Source of the DNA: Mycobacterium heidelbergense
GTDB taxonomy: Bacteria; Actinomycetota; Actinomycetes; Mycobacteriales; Mycobacteriaceae
DNA: 64,000 nt
Direction of reading: 5' to 3'
Assembly: GCF_010730745.1 (NCBI RefSeq)
Contig: NZ_AP022615.1
Span: forward strand, 4,402,001 to 4,466,000
Both the position numbers and the translations under genes were made by a program. A model generated the notes under the pieces. It saw only the letters and a list, made by a program, of their open reading frames with translations, was not told the DNA's origin and did not search any database. Below, in pieces: positions 1-8,032 of the stretch (the first letter of the stretch is position 1; each line of letters starts with the position of its first letter).

Positions 1-2
1 GG

Positions 3-431
3 GAAGCCCGGATCAAGCTGAATTGCCTGACCGCCGGCGCCTGGCCCGCCTACTGGCTGGGCAACGAGGACCAGGGCGAGATCGACGTCATGGAGTGGTA
101 CGGCAACGGCAACTGGCCCTCGGCCACCACCGTGCACGCGAAAGCCAACGGCGGCGAGTGGAAGACCCACAACATCGCGGTCGACGGGGCCTGGCACACG
201 TGGCGCACCCAGTGGGACGACGCCGGCATCCGCTTCTGGAAGGACTACGTCGACGGGGCGCAGCCGTACTTCGACGTGCCGGCCAGCTCCCTGCCGGATT
301 GGCCGTTCAACGGCCCCGGCTACACCGTTTTCCCGGTCTTCAACCTCGCGGTCGCCGGCTCCGGGGGCGGCGATCCCGGATCGGGGACCTATCCCGCGGA
401 CATGCTCGTCGACTGGATACGCGTCTGGTAA
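3..431 (+). CDS. Glycoside hydrolase family 16 protein (3' part)
   Basis: The open frame enters from the left edge, so the N-terminus is missing. The visible part contains GEIDVMEWYG at about residues 26-35 of the fragment, which matches the GH16 active-site signature E-[IL]-D-x-x-E. The two glutamates are the expected nucleophile and acid/base. The rest (FNLAVAGSGGG, then MLVDWIRVW at the end) fits the last strands of the GH16 beta-sandwich. Such enzymes cleave beta-1,3 or beta-1,3-1,4 glucans or related polymers, usually outside the cell. A signal peptide cannot be judged. It converges on the methyltransferase gene with an 11-base gap. The family is clear; the exact substrate is not. Confidence 0.85.
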   Translation, partial: EARIKLNCLTAGAWPAYWLGNEDQGEIDVMEWYGNGNWPSATTVHAKANGGEWKTHNIAVDGAWHTWRTQWDDAGIRFWKDYVDGAQPYFDVPASSLPDWPFNGPGYTVFPVFNLAVAGSGGGDPGSGTYPADMLVDWIRVW

Positions 432-442
432 GCGAACCCGGC

Positions 443-1288
443 TCAGCGGGTAAGGAGGGCTGTCGCGCTCCACGCCCTGCGGCCCGGGCGACGCGGGTCG
501 GGCTGGGGTAGCCAGGCCGCCGGGTGCATGAACGCGGGCAGGCGATGGAACCGGTGCGCCGCCACCAGCAGCGATTCCGCCTCGACGGTGCGCCAGCCGA
601 GGCCTTCGAAGTAGGCCAACCCGTTCTCGGGGGCGAACTTGAACGGCGCGTTCTGCAGCATGCCGGCCATCTTCTTGTTCATCATTCTCTTCAGGCCCGG
701 GCCGGCGAAGTCGAGCATCCACCAGGCGACCTCGGGTCGCGCGATCGCTTCCGATAGCGCGACGACGTCACCGTCGTCGAGGTACATCAGCAGGCCTTCG
801 GTCAATACCAGCGCTTTGCTGGCACCGTTCAGCGCGTCGTCGAGAAAGGCGCTTCGGGCCCGCGGATCGGCCAGGTCGACGGCCGTCCGGGTCAGCCGGC
901 ACCGCGGCGTCTGGTCGGCCAGCAGCTGCGTCTTTTCGGCGAGCAACGCCGGCAGGTCCGCCTCCACCCACGTGAACTCGGGTGGAAGCTGCAGGCGGTA
1001 TGGCCGGGTGTCCAGACCGGCGGCCAGGTTCAGCACCCGGTCGCAGCCGTCGGCGATGGCCTGGGCGATGGCGTCGTCGATGATCTTCGTGCGTGCGACG
1101 AGCCACCAACCGTTGCGGGTCGACCGCGGCACCTGTGCGACGATCGCGCGGCCGTGTTCGCCGGCGAGGCGTTCGGCGAGCGGGTCGCTGAACAGCGCAT
1201 CGGGACGCGCCGATTCGGTCGCCCGGTGCAATGCCGTCCACCGTGCCGTATCGGAAACATGGGTGATCGAGTGTCCCGTGCCTGCCAT
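443..1288 (-). CDS. SAM-dependent methyltransferase (Ppm1/LCM-like, TIGR00027 type)
   Basis: This belongs to the large mycobacterial family of putative S-adenosylmethionine-dependent methyltransferases. Family marks are the N-terminal DTARWTALHRATES, the SAM-binding strand VLNLAAGLDTRPYRL and VLTEGLLMYL in the second half. The open frame extends upstream to 1393, but I start at the ATG at 1288 (MAGTGHSITHV), because the 35 extra residues lack family character. No strong ribosome binding site precedes either start. It is divergent from cycA. The substrate is unknown for most members; some act on carboxylates or lipid precursors. A second member of the family lies at 44265-45182. Confidence 0.85.
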   Translation of the reverse strand: MAGTGHSITHVSDTARWTALHRATESARPDALFSDPLAERLAGEHGRAIVAQVPRSTRNGWWLVARTKIIDDAIAQAIADGCDRVLNLAAGLDTRPYRLQLPPEFTWVEADLPALLAEKTQLLADQTPRCRLTRTAVDLADPRARSAFLDDALNGASKALVLTEGLLMYLDDGDVVALSEAIARPEVAWWMLDFAGPGLKRMMNKKMAGMLQNAPFKFAPENGLAYFEGLGWRTVEAESLLVAAHRFHRLPAFMHPAAWLPQPDPRRPGRRAWSATALLTR

Positions 1289-1446
1289 ACGTTGCGTTAT
1301 AGCATCCGCCGCTCGCGCGCCCGAGTTGGCCACCTTCGCCGTCGGGTGGAACGGCGTCGCCGGCAAAATAGGCGCGAGCCTGAAAGTAAGCAATCATGTG
1401 GTGTCCGGCAAACGCCAACGGTTCCTGACTGACGAGGACGTCACAC

Positions 1447-2922
1447 ATGTCGAACGATATCGCCGAACCCATTGGTGTCGACGCCGTCCCCCAGCTTCAC
1501 CGGGGCCTGTCCAACCGGCACGTGCAGTTGATCGCGATCGGTGGCGCGATCGGCACCGGCCTGTTCATGGGATCAGGGCGAACGATCGCGCACGCCGGTC
1601 CGGCGGTGCTGGTGGTGTACGCGGTCATCGGGTTCTTCGTGTTCTTCGTGCTGCGCGCGATGGGAGAGCTTCTGCTGTCCAATCTGAACTACAGGTCGTT
1701 CGTCGACTTCACGGCGGACCTGTTGGGGCCCGCGGCAGGCTTTTTCGTGGGATGGTCGTACTGGTTCGCCTGGATCGTCACCGGTATCGCCGAAGTCGTG
1801 GCGATCTCGGGCTACTCGAAGTTTTGGTGGCCCGACGTGCCGGCGTGGCTACCGGCGCTGGTGACGGGCTGTCTGATCCTCTTGGTCAACGTGTTCAGCG
1901 TGCGCACCTTCGGGGAAATCGAGTTCTGGCTCGCGTTGATCAAGGTCGCCGCGATCCTGTGCTTCATCGTCGTGGGCGCCGTGCTTCTGGCGACCAATTT
2001 CGTTTCGCCGCACGGTGATCGCGCGACGATCGAAAACCTGTGGAACGACGGCGGATTCTTCGCGACGGGCTTCATGGGCATGGTCGGTGGATTCCAGATC
2101 GCGTTCTTCGCGTTCGTCGGCGTCGAACTCGTCGGCACCGCGGCGGCCGAAACGGCGAACCCGCGCCGCACCCTCCCCCAGGCGATCAATGCCGTGCCGC
2201 TTCGGGTGGCCATCTTCTACATCGGTGCGCTGCTGGCAATGCTGATCGTCGTCCCCTGGCGGCAGTTCCCCAGCGGCGCATCGCCGTTCGTGACGATGTT
2301 CTCCCTGGCCGGATTCGCGGCCGCGGCGTCGATCGTCAACTTCGTCGTGACCACCGCGGCCGCTTCCTCGGCCAACTCCGGTGTCTTCTCCACCGGCCGT
2401 ATGCTTTTCGGCTTGGCGGACGAAGGGAGCGCTCCGGCGCGGTTTCGTCGGCTGAACCGCCGCGGTGTGCCGGCGCTGGCTCTCGTGGTCGGGGCCGCGC
2501 TACTGCTGACCTCCATCCCGCTGCTCTATGTCGACGGTTCGGTGATGGGTGCTTTCACGATCGTGACCACCATTTCGTCGCTGCTGTTCATGTTCGTCTG
2601 GGCGATGATCGTCGTCAGCTACCTGGTCTATCGCCGCCGGTACGCGCGGCGTCATGCCGATTCGTCGTACAAGATGCCTGCCGGCGTGGTGATGTGCTGG
2701 GCCGTCCTCGGCTTCTTCGCGTTCGTGATCTGGACGCTGTGCACCGAGCGCGACACCGCGGTTGCCTTGGCGTGGTTTCCCCTGTGGTTCGTGGTCCTGG
2801 CGGCCGGTTGGTTGATCGTCCGGCGCCGGCCCGGCCGGGCCGAGAGGTATCGCCAATTTCAGGCCGAGATGAACCACCCTATCGACAAGGACGCCGAGAC
2901 GGCCCCAGTCGCGTCCGGATGA
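1447..2922 (+). CDS. cycA: Amino acid permease, CycA-like (APC superfamily)
   Basis: This is a 491-residue polytopic membrane protein with about twelve hydrophobic segments. It opens with the amino-acid permease signature HVQLIAIGGAIGTGLFMGSG at about residues 25-44, where the GxGxG-like loop binds the substrate carboxylate. The sequence around IVTGIAEVVAISGY and PDVPAW resembles the D-serine/D-alanine/glycine proton symporter CycA rather than the aromatic or GABA permeases, though I judge this by eye. It would import small neutral amino acids across the inner membrane. The stop TGA overlaps the ATG of a degenerate gjpA-like relic, so the last few codons may have been reshaped by that rearrangement. 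Confidence 0.8.
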   Translation: MSNDIAEPIGVDAVPQLHRGLSNRHVQLIAIGGAIGTGLFMGSGRTIAHAGPAVLVVYAVIGFFVFFVLRAMGELLLSNLNYRSFVDFTADLLGPAAGFFVGWSYWFAWIVTGIAEVVAISGYSKFWWPDVPAWLPALVTGCLILLVNVFSVRTFGEIEFWLALIKVAAILCFIVVGAVLLATNFVSPHGDRATIENLWNDGGFFATGFMGMVGGFQIAFFAFVGVELVGTAAAETANPRRTLPQAINAVPLRVAIFYIGALLAMLIVVPWRQFPSGASPFVTMFSLAGFAAAASIVNFVVTTAAASSANSGVFSTGRMLFGLADEGSAPARFRRLNRRGVPALALVVGAALLLTSIPLLYVDGSVMGAFTIVTTISSLLFMFVWAMIVVSYLVYRRRYARRHADSSYKMPAGVVMCWAVLGFFAFVIWTLCTERDTAVALAWFPLWFVVLAAGWLIVRRRPGRAERYRQFQAEMNHPIDKDAETAPVASG

Positions 2923-2975
2923 TCGTGGACCTCGCAGCCCGCCGCACATTACCGCCGCAGTGGCCCTGAGCGAAC
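2919..2975 (+). pseudogene. Relic of the 5' end of a gjpA-like gene
   Basis: Starting at the ATG at 2919, the DNA closely matches the start region of the porin-like gene from 4103. Both read ATG-x-TC-GTG-GA-x-CTCGCAGCCCGCC, then a stretch matching ACATCACCGC, then GCCCTGA. The relic has lost one base in the run of Cs after the eighth codon. This shifts the frame and gives a stop at 2967-2969 after MIVDLAARR. It overlaps the cycA stop codon (ATGA). No further homology to the gene body is visible. It is best read as the remnant of a second or ancestral copy that was truncated here. Confidence 0.7.
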
Positions 2976-4102
2976 TCTCTGGATGAGCCCGGTGAGGTGA
3001 GATCCTTGCCCGGCCGGCCGGGGGGCATGTGCACGCGGCGCGGAGTCGAACATCAGACGGCCCCCGAGCTGCGCGTACCTGTGAAGAACCTAAGCTCGTG
3101 GCACTTTCGAGAGACTTTGTTCGATCGATTCAAGACCGCGTGACTCCGCAATCCTCAAAGAGCGGGAAAATACCTGCTAGTAGGCTGAAAGCATGAGATC
3201 CAGCAAACTCTATCCTCGGTATAATAGTTAAATATGAAACTACCTATCGGTAACAGGCCAACCCGCATTCATCCTCACACTAAAGGTAGCTATTTCCGCG
3301 GCAATCTAATTGTTTGCCAGGGCATGGTGAGTGCTCTTGTGTTTGCTGAGGGACAGCGCTTATCGCCGACACCGACGCGGCCGCGCGGCGTTCATCACCA
3401 CGGCGCTGCCCGCCACGATGACCTTGCGAGGCACCTCGATCTGCGGCCCCACCTGATCAGCCGCAGCCAGGTAGCCGTCGGCGAGGACAACCCCTCCGGG
3501 CCCACTGCGCTCACTGCTGCTTCGGGGTGACTGCTCTACCCCCGCCGCCACCCCCCGGTGCACCGGTTTACGGCCCCACCTCAAGAGAGGTGGTGTGCTC
3601 GGGCGTGTCCCGAGCGGAGCGCCATCGGTGAGGTGCCGGACGCGCCCGGTATTGACTTGTGCCACAAGCGCATGCCGGCGCACTCCGGTCTAGCGGGCGC
3701 TGAGCCGCCGTGGTCGTCTCCGAATCCGGCCAGGGTTACCTCCTTGTGTCCGTGGCGGTACGACACGCCGCGCGACTGGTTTTCCCCGCTCGCTCACCTG
3801 GCCCCGCTGAGGGCGCTAGGTGATGAAATCCACCGGCATGTTGAACGGGGTCACTGTCTGGGTAGGAGCGGATCGAGGCGCTCACATCGTGGCGTTGTCG
3901 ACACCCGGACCGATGCCGTGTCACGTTGCTTTAGTGCCGTCAATAAATGATTTTAGCGGGCTGTCTATTAGCCTAATTCGGACAATGGCTTTTGCTGCAT
4001 ACGTATATCGTTGTAGGTGAATTGCCTATTCGATTATCGCGATTCGTTCGCAGTATTTCACAGCTACATTCAATTCGTCATTATCCAGAATTTACTAAGG
4101 AG
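2976..4102. other. A+T-richer stretch of 1.1 kb with no supported gene
   Basis: This long gap between the gjpA relic and the intact gjpA-like gene is unusual for the window. Its ends (about 3100-3350 and 3930-4100) are clearly richer in A+T than the surroundings, while the middle (3360-3930) is G+C rich. A TATAAT hexamer lies at 3220-3225 without a convincing -35. Two small hairpins sit side by side near 3573-3618 (arms CCACCTC/GAGGTGG and GCTCGGG/CCCGAGC). Short open frames exist on both strands, but none has a good ribosome binding site or a recognisable product. It may be a decayed mobile or duplicated segment. Confidence 0.5.
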
Positions 4103-4108
4103 ATGGTC

Positions 4109-5335
4109 GTGGATCTCGCAGCCCGCCCCCACATCACCGCTGGAATCGCCCTGACCAGCGCCGCAGTCCTGGCCGCCGGCCCGATGGCCCAGCACCTACC
4201 CGACCTTCACGTGGCCCAACAACTACGCCAGGTGAGTGTGTCGGCCATCAATCTCACCGGTGCCGCCGATAGCGTGGTGGACTTGTTCGCCGGTGTGGAG
4301 AATGAGCTTGCCTCGCTCGCGGGCGGGGCAGCCGCGGCCGCTGTGCCGGCTAGCCTTCTCGGCGGGGTCCTTAACCCTGCTGCGGCGTTTAATGATCCGC
4401 TGGCGGTCAACCCGATCCAGACGTGGGTCAGCCTCTTCCAAAACGCGGCTTCCAATGCGCAGTATCTTGGGAATTTGTTCATGAAGGCGCCGTTCCCGGT
4501 TGCGCAGCAGGTTCTCGCGAACGGATCGTACTACGGCACCGAATACGTTTCGGCATATCAAACCGCCGCGAATGCCGCGGTGACCTGGATTTTTGGAACT
4601 AAGGCCGGTGTAAGCTTGGGGCCGGTTTTCCAGGCGGCGTGGAGTGAGTTGGCAGCGGGTCAGGTTTCTCAAGCAGTTACGTCTCTATACAACGGGCTTT
4701 GGGAGACTCCGTTCGTATCGATCGGCGAACCGCTGGAAGGCATCCTGAAGATCCTGCCGCAGGTGGCGACAAACTTGCAGAGCGGTCTTACTTACACGAC
4801 TGGCGGCGCGCTTAACCTTTTTGGTATCGAGGGCTTCCTCGGGGTGCCTAATGCAGTGCAGAAAACGTTGGGCGCCAGTGGCCAGGCTATTTACAATGCG
4901 TGGGTCGCGGGGGATCCGATAGGAGTGCTGACCAATGTGGCCGACCTTCCAGGCGCGACGTTAAACGGGCTGATTAACGGCGCGCCGTCGGGTGCCACCA
5001 TTACTAATGGGATACTTAGCAACGCTAGTACGAAGGGCAACGGTCCGGTTTACAGCCTGGTGAATACGATCTTGCCGACCTTGACCAAAGATATCGTCAC
5101 TCCCAAGGCGCAGAATATCCTGGGCGGTGGCAGCCTGGCGGCGGCGTTCCAGAGCTTTGCGAATCAGCTGATGAATGGCTGGCCGTCGCTGAACAGCATT
5201 ACTAGCGCCATCAGCAATGGGTTCACGCAGACCCTGCCTGCGCTCTTGCAGGGTATCCCCTCGCTGTTGAACCAGGCCGGAGGGTTTATCAGCAGCTTGG
5301 GAACGTTGATTATCAACCTGCTCAGGCTGCTCTGA
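4109..5335 (+). CDS. GjpA-like outer membrane porin family protein
   Basis: The product of about 408 residues resembles the mycobacterial proteins annotated after the Gordonia porin GjpA: N-terminal DLAARPHITAG, a short hydrophobic leader (IALTSAAVLAAGPMA) followed by HLPDLH, then long Ala/Gly/Asn-rich segments with NPIQTW, a repeated Y/N-G pattern and NLFGIEG. I choose the GTG at 4109, because the strong AAGGAG at 4097-4102 sits six bases before it. The ATG at 4103 touches that site directly. A role in outer-membrane (mycomembrane) passage is inferred from the family name only. Codon use is visibly less G+C-biased than in neighbours (many AAT, TTT, ATT), suggesting acquired DNA or relaxed selection. 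Confidence 0.6.
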   Translation: MDLAARPHITAGIALTSAAVLAAGPMAQHLPDLHVAQQLRQVSVSAINLTGAADSVVDLFAGVENELASLAGGAAAAAVPASLLGGVLNPAAAFNDPLAVNPIQTWVSLFQNAASNAQYLGNLFMKAPFPVAQQVLANGSYYGTEYVSAYQTAANAAVTWIFGTKAGVSLGPVFQAAWSELAAGQVSQAVTSLYNGLWETPFVSIGEPLEGILKILPQVATNLQSGLTYTTGGALNLFGIEGFLGVPNAVQKTLGASGQAIYNAWVAGDPIGVLTNVADLPGATLNGLINGAPSGATITNGILSNASTKGNGPVYSLVNTILPTLTKDIVTPKAQNILGGGSLAAAFQSFANQLMNGWPSLNSITSAISNGFTQTLPALLQGIPSLLNQAGGFISSLGTLIINLLRLL

Positions 5336-5337
5336 GT

Positions 5338-5417
5338 CCGTCGGTGGTCGCCGATGCGAGCCGGTGACCACCGACGGCGATTGGCCCCCTTCGCCAAGAC
5401 AAGAAGGGGGCCAATCG
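5338..5417. terminator. Two back-to-back perfect hairpins at a convergent junction
   Basis: Arms of 12 bases (CCGTCGGTGGTC at 5338-5349 and its complement at 5366-5377) are followed at once by arms of 14 bases (CGATTGGCCCCCTT at 5378-5391 and its complement at 5404-5417). Both stems are perfect. They fill the gap between the convergent gjpA-like gene and the VOC pseudogene. There is no long T tract, as is common for proposed mycobacterial terminators. The termination role is inferred from position and structure. Confidence 0.65.
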
Positions 5418-5423
5418 GCATGC

Positions 5424-5834
5424 TTAGCGCAGTTGTTGGATGCGGATCAGGTTGCCCGCGGGGTCGCGGACCGCGCAGTCGCGCAGTCCGTAGGGCTGTT
5501 CGGTTGGCTCCTGGACGATGTCGGCGTCGCTGGCTTGCAGCCGTGCGAAGGTGCCGTCGAGATCCTTGGTCGCCAAAAGGAGCATGGCGTAGGTGCCCTT
5601 GGCCATCATCTCGGCGATGATGCGGCGCTCGTCATCGGTGATGCCCGGGTTGGCCGCCGGCGGGTTCAGAACGATGGACGTGTCGGGTTGATTCGGGGGC
5701 CCGACGGTGATCCAGCGCATCGTGCCCTTTCCCACGTCGAGGCGGACCTCGAAGCCGAGGATGTCGCGATAGAACGCAAGGGAAGCTTACGGATCGTCGT
5801 GCGGAAGGAAGCTCGAGTGAATGGTGATGTCCAT
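5424..5834 (-). pseudogene. VOC (glyoxalase/bleomycin-resistance) protein with premature stop
   Basis: Read from the ATG at 5834, the frame gives MDITIHSSFLPHDDP, then a TAA stop (5787-5789), then continues in the same frame as ASLAFYRDILGFEVR and on to WITVGPP, GITDDERR, AKGTYAMLLLATKDLDGTF and RDPAGNLIRIQ. This is a complete vicinal-oxygen-chelate domain of about 136 residues apart from the one stop codon, where relatives usually have Asp (DPDASLAFYR). Translation could in principle restart at the GTG at 5735, but that would drop the first beta-alpha-beta unit. The gene lies five bases after the AraC gene, and the AraC+VOC pair is common in actinobacteria. I call it a nonsense pseudogene. 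Confidence 0.85.
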
Positions 5835-5838
5835 GGCG

Positions 5839-6312
5839 TCAGGCTAGGTGCGGCCCCGTGACGGGCGCTTCTCGATTCCTGATCGGTCTGCTCACCTGCT
5901 TCGCCACGCACGGCGGCATCCCCGCCGTGTCGTCCACCGCCTGGCGCCGATAGGTGCTGGGCGGCACGCCGACCAGCTCGGCGAAGCGAGTGCTGAAGGT
6001 GCCCAGCGACGAGCAGCCGACGGCGAAACAGACCTCGGTGACGCTGAGGTCGCCGCGGCGCAGCAGCGCCATCGCGCGCTCGATGCGTCGCGTCATCAGA
6101 TACGAGTAGGGCGATTCGCCGTAGGCGCGCCGGAACTCGCGGCTGAGGTGCCCGGCCGACATGTGCACCCCGCGGGCCAGCGCCTCGACGTCCAGCGGCC
6201 GCGCGTACTCGCGGTCCATTCGGTCGCGGACGGATCGCAGCAGCGCGAGGTCGCGCAAGCGCTGCGCCGCGGCTCGTCTGTTGGTCACGTGGGCGTTATC
6301 GCCTTTTCCCAC
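5839..6312 (-). CDS. AraC-type helix-turn-helix regulator (small)
   Basis: The 157-residue protein consists almost wholly of an AraC/XylS DNA-binding domain. The first helix-turn-helix is ARGVHMSAGHLSREFRRAYG (about residues 46-65) and the second is VTEVCFAVGCSSLGTFSTRF (about 95-114), ending in the typical G-V-x-P-S-x-Y-R. There is no separate ligand-binding domain. A GTG at 6288 (VTNRRAAAQ) is an alternative start. The gene begins six bases after the epimerase stop and ends four bases before the VOC start, so the three could be co-transcribed. In related genomes the regulator and VOC protein form a pair; here the partner is broken. Confidence 0.85.
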   Translation of the reverse strand: MGKGDNAHVTNRRAAAQRLRDLALLRSVRDRMDREYARPLDVEALARGVHMSAGHLSREFRRAYGESPYSYLMTRRIERAMALLRRGDLSVTEVCFAVGCSSLGTFSTRFAELVGVPPSTYRRQAVDDTAGMPPCVAKQVSRPIRNREAPVTGPHLA

Positions 6313-6318
6313 AACACT

Positions 6319-7221
6319 TTACGAGCCGACCAGCTCCGGGTGGAACTTGGTCGCCATCCGGCGAAGCCCATCGCGCCAGTCGACCGTCGTGCCGCCGATC
6401 AGCTCGCGCATCCGGGCCACGTCGGTGGGATTGCCCCGCAGCGCCTGCTCACTCTCCTCGAACACCGGCTCCCGGCCGACGAGCGAACCCAGGTAGGCGC
6501 ACCACTCCTGCAGGCTGACCGCCTGCTCGCCGCACCAGTTGACCGTGGTCGCCGGGACCGACGCCGCCCCGAGCAGCTTCGGGATGGTCACGATGACGTC
6601 GTCCTCGTGGATCGGGTTGTAGCGGGCCGGTCCGCCGGGCGGGACCGGGATCGGGATGCCGGCCAGCATCATCTCCATGTGGTAGAACGGCCACCCGCCG
6701 TTGTCGCCGTACGGCACGTTGAGCCGGGCGATGGTGGTGGGCACGCCGAGGGCGCGCGCCATCGACCGGGCGACGACCTCCCCGGCGATCTTGGAGATGG
6801 AATAGGTGGGGAACAAAGACTTGTGATTGTCGCCCAGCGCGGATCGCTCGGTCCGGGGTTCGTTGTCAGGCGGGTCGTAAACGGCCGCCGAGGAGCAGTG
6901 CAGGAACGCCTTCGCGTTGCGGCAGTGGGCCATCAGCAGGCCGACCGATTCCGCGTTGGCGCCAAGGTCCTTGTCCCAGTTGCCGCTCTTGGCCACCGCC
7001 AGGTTGAGGACGTAGTCGAAATCGGTTGGCAAACCAGTGAAGTCACCGGCGGCCAGGTTGACAGTCTGGCAGTGAACCCCCGCCTTCTCGAGGCCTTCCC
7101 GCACGGCGGTATTGGTGAACCGCGCGATCCCCCACACCTCGTTGTCGGCCGCGAGGGCCTGGGCGATGGGAGTGGCGATTTGTCCGGTCGGGCCGGTGAT
7201 CAGAATCTTTGAGCCGCGCAT
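6319..7221 (-). CDS. NAD-dependent epimerase/dehydratase family protein (extended SDR)
   Basis: This is an extended short-chain dehydrogenase of 300 residues. The N-terminal ILITGPTGQIATPIAQAL carries the Rossmann glycine motif, CSSAAVYDP the SDR serine region, and TYSISKIAGE the Tyr-x-x-x-Lys catalytic pair. RYNPIHEDDVI is the usual downstream motif of sugar-nucleotide epimerases. I start at the ATG at 7221 (MRGSKILITG), although the frame is open to 7341, because the fold begins there. The reaction would be NAD(P)-dependent oxidation, reduction or epimerisation of a soluble substrate that cannot be named. It is the first gene of a likely epimerase-araC-VOC unit. Confidence 0.85.
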   Translation of the reverse strand: MRGSKILITGPTGQIATPIAQALAADNEVWGIARFTNTAVREGLEKAGVHCQTVNLAAGDFTGLPTDFDYVLNLAVAKSGNWDKDLGANAESVGLLMAHCRNAKAFLHCSSAAVYDPPDNEPRTERSALGDNHKSLFPTYSISKIAGEVVARSMARALGVPTTIARLNVPYGDNGGWPFYHMEMMLAGIPIPVPPGGPARYNPIHEDDVIVTIPKLLGAASVPATTVNWCGEQAVSLQEWCAYLGSLVGREPVFEESEQALRGNPTDVARMRELIGGTTVDWRDGLRRMATKFHPELVGS

Positions 7222-7460
7222 GCGCTGATGGTAGGCGACCGCTGAATTGGCGCCGCATCGCGTTGGTCGTTTCGCGGGGAACGTGCCGCCGGGATATCGG
7301 ACCGCCTTGTGCGCCACGATGTCGCGAATCCATCCCACCATGGGCGGGGCGGGCTCGACGACGAACGGTGGCTCCGCGGAAGCGCGGACACGGAAATGTC
7401 AGCTGGCGCATTGACTTCCTCGGCGTTGCCGCGGCTCGGGACCGATCCCGTGGCCCCTTT

Positions 7461-7476
7461 AGGGCCGATGGTCCCT
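7461..7476 (+). promoter_or_regulatory. DosR-like box
   Basis: The sequence AGGGCCGATGGTCCCT reads on the other strand as AGGGACCATCGGCCCT. This agrees with the DosR (DevR) 15-base consensus GGGACTTNNGGCCCT at all fixed positions except the central TT. It ends 35 bases before the ATG at 7512, a usual distance for DosR sites at hypoxia-induced mycobacterial promoters. A weaker partial match (GGGACCGATCCC) lies at 7439-7450. This is a motif match only; binding is inferred. Confidence 0.5.
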
Positions 7477-7511
7477 ACCCTGCGGGGTACTCATGAAACA
7501 TGATTCGAAGC

Positions 7512-7832
7512 ATGACAGAACCCCGGTACGACGACCCCAACGAACGGCCAAGCAGGCTGGGTCAAGTCGCGGCAACAGTAGGCATCATCGCGGGTGTCGT
7601 GTTCGTGGTCGCCGTGGTCTTCTTCTCGGGAGTCCTCTTGGGTGGATACTACGGTGGCTACGGCGGTTTTGACGGGCGCTCGGTCTACCAGATGGGCCCC
7701 GGTGGGAAAGCGGGCGCCTGTCCCATGATGGGTCGGGACGGCATGATGGGGCCCCGCCAAATGTCGCCCGGCGGAATGATGGGGCCAACCGTGTTGCCGC
7801 CCACGCCAACACCCGGCATGCCCTCCCCCTAG
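7512..7832 (+). CDS. Small membrane-anchored Met/Gly-rich protein
   Basis: The product of about 106 residues has a short charged N-terminus, one strong transmembrane segment (VAATVGIIAGVVFVVAVVFF) and an outward-facing tail rich in Gly, Pro and Met. The tail has GGYYGGYGG and the repeats CPMMGRDG, GMMGPRQM and GMMGP. Methionine clusters with one Cys are typical of Cu(I)-binding segments, so metal binding is conceivable but unproven. An ATG at 7500 (MIRSMTEPRY) is an alternative start. The gene stands alone between an opposing gene and a histidine kinase, and a DosR-like box precedes it. I do not recognise a named family. Confidence 0.6.
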   Translation: MTEPRYDDPNERPSRLGQVAATVGIIAGVVFVVAVVFFSGVLLGGYYGGYGGFDGRSVYQMGPGGKAGACPMMGRDGMMGPRQMSPGGMMGPTVLPPTPTPGMPSP

Positions 7833-7846
7833 GAGGGAGCTGGCGC

Positions 7847-7876
7847 CGAGTCTGCGTTCATGGCATCGAGTCTGCG
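7847..7876 (+). repeat. Short direct repeat CGAGTCTGCG
   Basis: CGAGTCTGCG occurs at 7847-7856 and again at 7867-7876, twenty bases apart, between the Met-rich gene and the kinase. The same word forms the arm of the palindromes at 10392-10449 and, in changed form, 38344-38399. This may be a degenerate member of the same intergenic family. Confidence 0.45.
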
Positions 7877-8032
7877 CTCAGCGCTAGCTTTTTCGGCTCG
7901 TCGCCGCCGTCACCGCAGTCTCGGCGCCCCCGTTCGGTCGCAATGCCTGCCGAACAGGTCCCGCTCGGACGTTCACCGGCCAGCCCCGGACTTTCGCGCA
8001 TTCTGCTCACTCGCGCGGTAGGGTCTTCTCTC

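Noticed and set aside
3234..4020. Short open frames in the 1.1 kb gap (for example + strand at 3234 and 3820, - strand at 3683 and 3766)
   Set aside because: None has a proper ribosome binding site, family resemblance or codon pattern like its neighbours. A faint likeness of the frame at 3820 to the start of IS110-type transposases is too weak to report.
7439..7450. Second DosR-like site GGGACCGATCCC
   Set aside because: The half-sites are two bases too close compared with the DosR consensus, so I count only the site at 7461-7476.
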